In this document: positions 6,279-11,018 of the stretch, one piece after another
How positions within the stretch are numbered: the stretch's first letter is position 1
Layout: every line of letters starts with the position of its first letter
Source: CAYLNH01 sp964384625
GTDB lineage: Bacteria > Verrucomicrobiota > Lentisphaeria > JABSQK01
Length of the DNA: 11,018 nt
Direction: 5' to 3'
Assembly (NCBI GenBank): GCA_964384625.1
Contig: CAYLNH010000247.1
Coordinates: 1 to 11,018 of the forward strand
Program-made: the position numbers and the translations under genes
The notes under the pieces: generated by a model
Database searches by the model: none
What the model saw: only the letters and a program-made list of their open reading frames with translations
Told to the model about the DNA's origin: nothing

Positions 6279-6710
6279 TCAGCCAAGGTCTTTCTCCATG
6301 GGGAAGTGGGGGATGGTGATTTCGATAAACTCGTCGCCGACGGTGGTGTAGCCGAGTTTCTCGTAGAACGGCACGGCGGTCTTGCGGGCGTTGAGCGTCA
6401 TCTTCCGGAAGCCGTTGTCGCGGGCGACATGTTCGGCGAATTTTACCATGCGCGTGCCGACGCCGTCGCGCTGGTAGTCAGGATGCACCGCAACTTGCCG
6501 CATCTGGACGCGAACGGCATCTTTGGGAACCAGGACAAGGCAGCCGACCAACTGATCGCGCTCGAAGGCGCCGATATGGATGCAGCGATTCTCGCCGGCC
6601 AATTGCTCCGACGTGAATTCCAGGCCGAGCGGGCGCCGCAGCAGTTGATCTCGAAGTGCGACCGCCGCGTCGTAGTGGGGCGTGCCGTGGGCTATCTGGC
6701 TGATTTCCAT
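6279..6710 (-). CDS. GNAT-family N-acetyltransferase (ElaA/YitI-like type)
   Basis: This is a 143-residue acetyltransferase that would transfer acetyl from acetyl-CoA to an amine; the substrate is not predictable. Motif A is clear: RQVAVHPDYQRDGVGTRM, with the pyrophosphate-binding QRDGVG at residues 80-85. Motif B, NARKTAVPFYEKLGY, carries Tyr116, the usual general acid position. The start is ATG 6710 (MEISQ), preceded by GGGGA about 8 bases upstream. The frame is open further upstream, but that extension overlaps the preceding gene and has no domain similarity. Its start lies about 40 bp after the stop of the conserved hypothetical gene (6751), so it is probably the last gene of a three-gene transcript that ends next to the GTGTNYC array. 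Confidence 0.9.
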   Translation of the reverse strand: MEISQIAHGTPHYDAAVALRDQLLRRPLGLEFTSEQLAGENRCIHIGAFERDQLVGCLVLVPKDAVRVQMRQVAVHPDYQRDGVGTRMVKFAEHVARDNGFRKMTLNARKTAVPFYEKLGYTTVGDEFIEITIPHFPMEKDLG

Positions 6711-6750
6711 GCTTCGTATCCCCGGCGCAATTCTGCCCTGCGAAGGCGAA

Positions 6751-7125
6751 TCACGATCCGTTCGCAGCGAAGTTTTCAAGCTTGTCGATAATGAACGCGA
6801 CCAACCCACATTCGAGATCGGCGGCGCTTTTCCGGAATTGCGCGGTCACCCGGTCCTGCTCAAAGACGCCGTCCTCGACGAGGATAGGCGTCATCTTGTA
6901 ACGTCCTGGAGTGCGTTCGCCGTCGTCGACGGCGCGGTGTGTGGCGCCGGATTCGGCAAGCCAGGTGAATGCCTTCTGCGCCGTGCCGGCGCGATAGCAG
7001 AGCTGGAAGCCGGAGACTTTGCGGTTGTCGTCGTACCAGACGATCAGCTCGAAGTTGTCATCGCAAAACCAGCGGCGGAAGGGTTCGCCGGGGACTTGAC
7101 TGAGATCTTTGATTTCCTGCAGCAT
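6751..7125 (-). CDS. Conserved hypothetical protein, 124 residues
   Basis: This is a small soluble protein without a named domain that I can assign. The N-terminal part, with PGEPFRRWFCDD and FELIVWYDDN followed by VSGFQLCY, reads like a compact beta-rich module built around Trp, Phe and Asp. I believe similar short proteins occur in several phyla, but I cannot name a family. A conserved-looking RYKMTPILVEDG segment lies about two thirds along. The start is ATG 7125: GGAG at 7133-7136 is seven bases upstream, one of the better ribosome binding sites here, and it excludes the longer start at 7149. It sits between two GNAT genes with gaps of 45 and 40 bp, so it may be co-expressed with them. 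Confidence 0.82.
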   Translation of the reverse strand: MLQEIKDLSQVPGEPFRRWFCDDNFELIVWYDDNRKVSGFQLCYRAGTAQKAFTWLAESGATHRAVDDGERTPGRYKMTPILVEDGVFEQDRVTAQFRKSAADLECGLVAFIIDKLENFAANGS

Positions 7126-7170
7126 TGCATCGCTCCATGCAGTCGGCAACCACCTCTTACTGTGCTGTTC

Positions 7171-7638
7171 TCAGGTGCTCAGGTCAAAACGATAGCGGCA
7201 TTTCCGGTGATCGCCTTTGCGATGGATCTCGTCGTCTTCGGGGACATCGACGGTTTCGATATAGCTGCCGCCGGCCAGTTCGCAGGTGCGGCGCGATGCC
7301 GGGTTGTCCGGGTTGCAGGTGATCCACAACGGGTCGATGCCGTGGCGCTTGGCCAGGGGCAGCAGGAGCCGAACGCTGCGCGCGGCAAGACGATTGCCGC
7401 GGTGAGCGGCAGCGACGTTGTAGCCGATGTGCCCCGCGTAGCGTGTCAGTCGGTCGTCTGTGCCGATGCGAAGCGAGATGCGGCCGGCGGCGCCGGCGGC
7501 GCTGCAGCGCCGCATCTCAAACATATACGCGGGGACATGGCCTTTTGCCGGATTGGCCGGTGCAGTCTTGACCAGAACCAATTCGAGGTCGCGGTCCCGC
7601 AACGGTCCGACGTCAAAGAATGCGAAGCCCTCCGTCAT
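7171..7638 (-). CDS. GNAT-family N-acetyltransferase, second type
   Basis: This is a 155-residue acetyltransferase of a different GNAT branch from the one at 6279-6710. The N-terminal strand region LRDRDLELVLVKTAPANP leads to PAYMFEM (36-42). The acetyl-CoA site is HIGYNVAAAHRGNRLA, with HRGNRLA at 79-85. ITCNPDNPASRRTCE (about 107-121) supplies the conserved Asn/Ser-Arg stretch of motif B seen in this group. Length is normal. The start is ATG 7638. The frame is open about 115 bases upstream without another good start. A 35-codon frame (7742 to 7635) ends with ATGA overlap at this start. It is the first gene of the likely GNAT/hypothetical/GNAT operon. The substrate is unknown. Confidence 0.88.
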   Translation of the reverse strand: MTEGFAFFDVGPLRDRDLELVLVKTAPANPAKGHVPAYMFEMRRCSAAGAAGRISLRIGTDDRLTRYAGHIGYNVAAAHRGNRLAARSVRLLLPLAKRHGIDPLWITCNPDNPASRRTCELAGGSYIETVDVPEDDEIHRKGDHRKCRYRFDLST

Positions 7639-7780
7639 CTCGGCTGCTTCTTCCGCTTTATCCTGCTGTTCGAATTGCCGCGCACCGCTGCAGATACGAT
7701 GGCCGTCGGCAGCCGCTCTTGGAGCGCCGTCGTCACGTCCACGAAACCGTAATGCTTATGCTCACGCGAGGCTGTAATTC

Positions 7781-7861
7781 GGCCCTTCAGGCCTGTGTTT
7801 CAGGCTCGTCCCAAGACCCGGGCCTGCAGCCCGGGCCATATCAATGCCGGCCCTTTGGGCC
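7781..7861. repeat. Palindromic cluster upstream of the GNAT trio
   Basis: The 304-bp gap 7639-7942 holds at least three stem-loops. GGCC (7781-7784) and GGCC (7790-7793) enclose CTTCA. CCCGGGC (7817-7823) and GCCCGGG (7829-7835) enclose CTGCA. GGCCC (7849-7853) and GGGCC (7857-7861) enclose TTT. The CTTCA loop is shared with the cluster at 4582-4674. It lies between the stop of the UspA-type gene and the GNAT operon, so it could end the first transcript. No credible full gene is seen in this gap. Confidence 0.65.
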
Positions 7862-7942
7862 TCAGGACGGCACTCGTGAGGCCAAGCTTAACGGTTTCAC
7901 GTCCACCTTGATAACCGTCGGCTCAAGGCGCCGGGGGTGCGT

Positions 7943-8380
7943 CTACTCGCGATCCGTCGGGACGACGAGAACGGGGCATTTGGCGCCCTTGACGACACCT
8001 TCGCCAACGCTGCCCATGATCAAATGGTAGACGGCGCCGTGACCGTGCGAGCCGATGATGATCATGTCGGCATCGAGCCGTTCGGCCTCTTCAAGAATTG
8101 CGTCGACGGTGACGCCCTGGACCAGGAGCGGCATGGTCTTGATCCCTTCACCCCGCAGGATGCCGGCGAGTTCCTGGATCTGCCGGTGTTCCTGGCGGAA
8201 CTCCTTGGCGGCGTCATGCCGAACGGACGGCGGACCGGGTTCATAGCCGACAAATTCGGGTTCTGGATCGGCGACGTGGACCAGCGTCACTTCGGCGCCG
8301 AGTGCGTTTGCCAGGACCTTCGTATGTTCGAGGACGCGGCCGGTGACTGCGGAGAAATCGACTGCTGTCAGAATTTTCAT
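7943..8380 (-). CDS. UspA-type universal stress protein
   Basis: This is a 145-residue single-domain Usp. The N terminus MKILTAVDFS places the conserved Asp at residue 8. The C-terminal ATP-binding signature G-x2-G-x9-G-S is intact as GSHGHGAVYHLIMGS at 110-124, followed by VVKGAKCPVLVVP, so this is the ATP-binding class. Such proteins act as cytoplasmic dimers under stress or starvation; the exact role is usually unknown. The start is ATG 8380, with AGGGG about ten bases upstream. A GTG four codons earlier (8392) is possible but lies on that site. The gene has no close neighbour on either side, so it is probably transcribed alone. Confidence 0.93.
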   Translation of the reverse strand: MKILTAVDFSAVTGRVLEHTKVLANALGAEVTLVHVADPEPEFVGYEPGPPSVRHDAAKEFRQEHRQIQELAGILRGEGIKTMPLLVQGVTVDAILEEAERLDADMIIIGSHGHGAVYHLIMGSVGEGVVKGAKCPVLVVPTDRE

Positions 8381-8955
8381 GGTCAATTGCACCCCTGTTT
8401 TGGTCGTTGTTTCTCCAACCTATCCATGGAACAGAGCGGATCAAGGTCGCCGGACCGCTGATTTCATGAGTTCTGTTGCGAGTCGGCGCAAATGGTTGCG
8501 AGTGTGCGAGGCAGCCGCGGGGGCGCCTGCCCCCTGCAGCCCTTGAGATGTTGTCAGCCGCAGGCTGATCCGCCGAGGCGGGAATACGGCCGGGAGCGGT
8601 TGACGCAGCAATCGCAGCCAGTTGTGACGACGCCAAAGGAAGTAACGAAATCCTCGGGTTGGATACACTCGTCCGCGAAAAGGGTGCGGGATCGGATCCC
8701 TGCTCTTCGAGACGAGAGCCCAGGCTCAGTTTGGGGATCTTCTCGCGCCGGGTGCGGCCGCAGTTCACCGGCGGCGGAGGCCGGGCGATGGACTGATGGG
8801 CAAATCTGCTGCAACAGTGAATAGACGTGGCTCTACTCCAGCCCAAACCCCGGATAACGCCAATGGAAATACCGGCAGGCTGCTCGGGCGAGATTGATGA
8901 CCACATCCTGCCACTGCACGACTTTCGAACCGACGGGCACTACGAGGATGGCGCG
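8381..8955. other. 575-bp gap, no credible gene
   Basis: Open frames up to 221 codons cross this stretch on the - strand, but their Arg/Pro/Ser-rich translations show no domain, and the longest runs into the UspA-type gene in the wrong frame. Apart from the palindromes at 8519-8581, only GAGCC-CA-GGCTC near 8715 is notable. It should hold the promoter of the UspA-type gene and the end of the transcript of the flavoprotein gene, but I cannot place either. Confidence 0.6.
8519..8581. repeat. Palindromic cluster in the gap before the UspA-type gene
   Basis: GGGGGC (8519-8524) and GCCCCC (8529-8534) enclose GCCT. TCAGCC (8554-8559) and GGCTGA (8563-8568) enclose GCA. CCGCC (8570-8574) and GGCGG (8577-8581) follow directly. 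The style and the GCA loop match the cluster at 9681-9763. Confidence 0.65.
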
Positions 8956-9636
8956 TCAGTCTTCGTCGAGGTCGTCCTCGTCGAGGTCGTCCTCAACGAA
9001 ATCATCGAGGTCGAAGTCGTCGTCGGCGTCATCCGGGTCATCGAATTCGACGCCCATTTCTTCGGCGAGTTCTTCGCCGAAAGCAATGGCTTCCAGCCGC
9101 AGCGGACCGTTTTCCTGCAGGGCGCCGATCGCCTTCGGCGCGTAGGGAACCAGGAAGCTGGTAAACGGCAGGTTGGTAAAGTCGGCCAACGTCTTAATGG
9201 TGTCCTCGGCAAGTTGCAGGCCGTCCTCAGTGCCGCCGCCGGCGGTGCCGACGAAGGCCAGGGAGAGATCCTCGAGCCCGGGGGCCAGATCCATCTCGTC
9301 CCCGTCGAATTTGTACAGGCAGTACATCCGGTCGAGGATCAGCTTGAGCTGAGCCGAAACCCCGAAGAAATAGACCGGCGAAGCCAGCACCAGCACATCC
9401 TGGTCGGGGATTCGGTTAATCACGTCGGCGGCATCGTCCTCGACCACGCACGCAAACTCGTCCAGTCGCTGGCAGCCCATGCAGGAGCGGCAGCCGTTGG
9501 CTTTGTACTCCAATTCGTCGGCGTTCACGATCTCCACAGTCGCGCCGGCAGACTTGGCGCCCTCGGCCACCCAGTTGACCACCGTCATCGTGTTGCCCTT
9601 GGGTCTCGGGCTGCCGCAGATGATCATGATATTCAT
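8956..9636 (-). CDS. Iron-sulfur-flavoprotein-like oxidoreductase with acidic tail
   Basis: This is a 226-residue flavodoxin-fold protein of the NADPH-dependent FMN reductase type. The FMN phosphate loop is GSPRPKGNT at residues 8-16. Next comes a compact cysteine motif, Cys49, Cys52, Cys55 and Cys63 (CX2CX2CX7C). This is the arrangement that binds a 4Fe-4S cluster in iron-sulfur flavoproteins of the Isf type, so electron transfer between the cluster and FMN is likely. SPVYFFGVSAQLKLILDR (about 90-108) is the conserved second FMN contact region. The last 30 residues are unusual: 21 are Asp or Glu and none is Lys or Arg. The start is ATG 9636, with AGGAG (9643-9647) six bases upstream; the longer frame to 9678 is not needed. 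It is transcribed alone. The electron donor and acceptor are unknown. Confidence 0.92.
   Translation of the reverse strand: MNIMIICGSPRPKGNTMTVVNWVAEGAKSAGATVEIVNADELEYKANGCRSCMGCQRLDEFACVVEDDAADVINRIPDQDVLVLASPVYFFGVSAQLKLILDRMYCLYKFDGDEMDLAPGLEDLSLAFVGTAGGGTEDGLQLAEDTIKTLADFTNLPFTSFLVPYAPKAIGALQENGPLRLEAIAFGEELAEEMGVEFDDPDDADDDFDLDDFVEDDLDEDDLDED
8963..8992. repeat. 15-bp tandem repeat coding the acidic tail
   Basis: TCGTCGAGGTCGTCC occurs twice in perfect tandem (8963-8977 and 8978-8992). It codes in frame for DDLDE-type units at the C terminus of the flavoprotein. The flanking acidic codons are degenerate versions, suggesting that the tail grew by slippage. Confidence 0.85.
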
Positions 9637-9642
9637 GGAATG

Positions 9643-9647
9643 CTCCT
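9643..9647 (-). promoter_or_regulatory. Ribosome binding site of the flavoprotein gene
   Basis: AGGAG on the - strand lies six bases before ATG 9636. It fixes the start at MNIMIICGSP rather than at the upstream in-frame ATG at 9678. Confidence 0.8.
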
Positions 9648-9680
9648 TGCCTGGTTTACTGAGCTTACAAGGTATCACGG

Positions 9681-9763
9681 CATTGCACGCAGTGCAATGG
9701 GGGATTGAGGTTGGTGGCGCCCCAACGGGGCAGCTTCAGCTTAGCCCAGGCCAGCGGCCTGGG
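9681..9763. repeat. Palindromic cluster upstream of the flavoprotein gene
   Basis: CATTGCAC (9681-9688) and GTGCAATG (9692-9699) enclose GCA. GCCCC (9719-9723) and GGGGC (9727-9731) enclose AAC. CCCAGGCC (9745-9752) and GGCCTGGG (9756-9763) enclose AGC. Two stems are perfect over 8 bp. The CCCAGG/CCTGGG stem is related to those at 3767-3785 and 4619-4647. Confidence 0.7.
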
Positions 9764-9801
9764 TATGGGATGCCTCCGAATCCAGCCCTGAAGGGGGGTA
9801 C

Positions 9802-9985
9802 TCAATCCCTTGCTCGGGGCGGCGGCGATTGAGCCGGCTTGTTTATGTCCCTGCCGGACACCGCACCGTGGCGCCGCAGGAGGGCTGCCACGGCTTTGCG
9901 TTCTTTCTCGATCGCCAGATCCAAGGGGGCTTGTCGTCGGCATCAACAGCATTCACATCGGCTCCAGTGAGGATTGGCTCTTGCT
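9802..9985 (-). pseudogene. Decayed ankyrin-repeat gene fragment
   Basis: Read on the - strand, one frame gives EPILTGADVNAVDADDK and a second gives LDLAIEKERKAVAALLRRHG, then a tail ending in TGA at 9802-9804. Together they form one ankyrin repeat: the GADVNA-x-D-xx-G/DKTPLDLA hallmark followed by a helix pair. The two frames join at a run of five C (9925-9929 on the + strand as G); one extra base would give DDKPPLDLA. A further stop (TGA) lies about 15 codons upstream and no start is found, so only the C-terminal end of a former gene remains. Ankyrin repeats mediate protein-protein contacts. The frameshift alone could be a sequencing error; the missing 5' part could not. Confidence 0.7.
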
Positions 9986-10221
9986 CTCCGGGCTTTCGCT
10001 GCCGTCAGGATTTCTTGGGATTTCTCGTAAGACGCGGCTTTAGCCCGCGAAGTTGAGGCAGAGGGCAATGTGGCTGAGGGCCAGTCGAGGCCGCATTACC
10101 GTTGACGAGACGGCCGGTTTTACTGACCGTTCGAGGGCCGGAACCGATTGAAAAGGGAAGAGGATCGAGTATGTTTCTGCAATTGACCGGAAATTGGGTT
10201 TTCGGAGGGAAAGCTCGGATC
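9986..10221. other. Leader region of the pseudopilin-like gene
   Basis: No gene is seen. CGCGGCTTTAGCCCGCG near 10033-10049 is an imperfect palindrome in the style of the other gaps. GGAGGGA at 10204-10210 is the probable ribosome binding site for the next gene. Frames open upstream of 10222 would add residues before a prepilin leader and are unlikely to be used. Confidence 0.45.
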
Positions 10222-10971
10222 ATGAAAGATGAGTGGATCTCGGTGAAACGAAACAGGTTTGCTTTTACACTGATTGAGCTGCTGGTGGTCGTCGGGATCA
10301 TCGCCATCCTGGCGTCGTTTCTGTTGCCCGCCGTCATCAAGGTGAAGCAGAAGGCGCAGAACACCGAATGCCTCAACAACCTGAAACAGATGTATACCGC
10401 CTCGGCAATGCGGGCGGATGATGCCGATGACCGGTTGCCGCCGTTGAGTCCGGCGATTGACGGATTGACCTACTCCAATATGGACTACTATGCCGGAACG
10501 GATCCTGGTGAGTGCCCTGTGTTCTGGGGCGATCTGCTGATTGAGGAGTACAGCATGTCGGCGAAGATGTTGACCTGCCCGACCACCAACGAGAGCTACG
10601 ATCCGGCATTGACCAATGCCGGGAAGACTGCTGATTTGTCCAGTTTTCTGGGATACGCGATGAATGGATACGTGATGAACTGGGCGGGGTCAGTCGCCGC
10701 GGGCTTTGGGTTCGGCGCACCGAACATGATGGACGAGACTGTGGGCCGGCGGATTTCGTCGGTTCGCGACTCTTCCGGGCGTGTGCTGTACCATGACAAT
10801 GCCGGTCCGATGGCGTCGCTGCCGACCTCCAGCATCTGGTATGTATTCCAGCGTGGCAAACACGGAAACCAGGATGAGTGGTCGGTGGACAGCGTGGGCA
10901 ATTTCTGTTGGTTTGACGGCCACGTGTCCGGCGAGGTGGGAGCCGCACACTTTGCCCTTCCGCCTCCTTAG
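10222..10971 (+). CDS. Pseudopilin-like protein with prepilin leader
   Basis: This is a 249-residue exported protein of the prepilin-type N-terminal cleavage/methylation class, common as large paralog families in PVC bacteria. The leader MKDEWISVKRNRFA is followed by FTLIELLVVVGIIAILASFLLPA. Prepilin peptidase would cut before Phe, leaving Glu at mature +5 as pilins require. The residue before the cut is Ala, where Gly is usual. The helix continues into KVKQKAQNTECLNNLKQ, as in this family. The C-terminal part has KHGNQDEW then NFCWFDGHVSG, similar to the His...Asp-Gly ending of these proteins, though with a longer spacing than the named HX9DG motif. The start is ATG 10222, with GGAGGG 12 bases upstream; GTG 10243 would give a shorter leader and is an alternative. 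No secretion genes are adjacent. Its function may be structural at the cell surface. Confidence 0.92.
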   Translation: MKDEWISVKRNRFAFTLIELLVVVGIIAILASFLLPAVIKVKQKAQNTECLNNLKQMYTASAMRADDADDRLPPLSPAIDGLTYSNMDYYAGTDPGECPVFWGDLLIEEYSMSAKMLTCPTTNESYDPALTNAGKTADLSSFLGYAMNGYVMNWAGSVAAGFGFGAPNMMDETVGRRISSVRDSSGRVLYHDNAGPMASLPTSSIWYVFQRGKHGNQDEWSVDSVGNFCWFDGHVSGEVGAAHFALPPP

Positions 10972-11018
10972 GGTCCGCGCGGAAATAACTTCACATTTTG
11001 AGAGACTTTCAAGAGTCG

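Noticed and set aside
5915..6286. Open frames on both strands giving heptapeptide repeats (TRNTEHG-like and FRVPC-like)
   Set aside because: They are the direct result of translating GTGTNYC heptamers, which lack stops in several frames on both strands. There is no start signal, domain or conserved end.
6682..7752. 356-codon + strand frame
   Set aside because: It runs antisense through the conserved hypothetical gene and the second GNAT gene, both better supported. Val/Ala/Gly-rich antisense frames of this kind are usual opposite GC-rich genes.
8241..8906. 221-codon - strand frame
   Set aside because: Its Arg/Pro/Ser-rich translation crosses palindromes and ends inside the UspA-type gene in another frame. 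No recognisable domain.
8827..9708. 293-codon + strand frame
   Set aside because: It is antisense to the Fe-S flavoprotein gene, which has a good ribosome binding site and clear motifs. The Glu/Val repeats come from reading the acidic-tail codons backwards.
9665..9952. 95-codon - strand frame
   Set aside because: It overlaps the ankyrin remnant in a different frame and has a Pro/Arg/Ser-rich composition; the ankyrin reading explains the stretch better.

Overview
The window looks like a chromosomal stretch from a GC-rich bacterium, probably of the Planctomycetes-Verrucomicrobia-Lentisphaerae (PVC) assemblage. The main pointer is the gene at the right end. It encodes a one-gene pseudopilin-like protein with an FTLIELL leader, an N-terminal 'CLNNLKQ' continuation and a C-terminal 'WFDGHV' segment, a type found in large paralogous sets in that assemblage. 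Intergenic DNA rich in short palindromes and heptamer arrays fits the same picture. The assignment is inference; there is no rRNA or other phylogenetic marker here.

Layout. (1) 1-1868: an apparently intact IS91-family (HUH, two-tyrosine) transposase gene on the + strand, with a candidate element end downstream. (2) 1869-3673: three + strand genes in close series. They encode a small single-pass membrane protein, a zinc-ribbon protein with two membrane segments, and a DUF5662-like protein with an HD-type His/Asp pattern. (3) 3826-9636: seven - strand genes, convergent with group 2. In order of increasing coordinate they are an AlkD-type DNA glycosylase, a protein resembling alpha/alpha-barrel families, a GNAT / conserved hypothetical / GNAT trio that looks like an operon, a UspA-type stress protein, and an iron-sulfur-flavoprotein-like oxidoreductase with a very acidic tail. 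(4) 9802-9985: a decayed ankyrin-repeat gene fragment on the - strand. (5) 10222-10971: the pseudopilin-like gene on the + strand.

The genes are mostly separate housekeeping, stress or accessory functions. Only the two membrane-protein genes (12 bp apart) and the GNAT trio (40-45 bp apart) look co-transcribed. The DNA between genes is unusual. Almost every gap of the - strand block holds perfect small stem-loops (stems of 5-8 bp, loops often AAC, GCA or CTTCA). The gap at 5884-6278 holds two unrelated heptamer arrays, TCATNNG and GTGTNYC. The second is interrupted by two identical 75-bp copies of a hairpin-bearing sequence.

I found no convincing new multi-gene defence or metabolic system. 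The most unusual item is the heptamer and 75-bp repeat locus; next are the acidic-tailed Fe-S flavoprotein, the ankyrin remnant and the dense palindromes.
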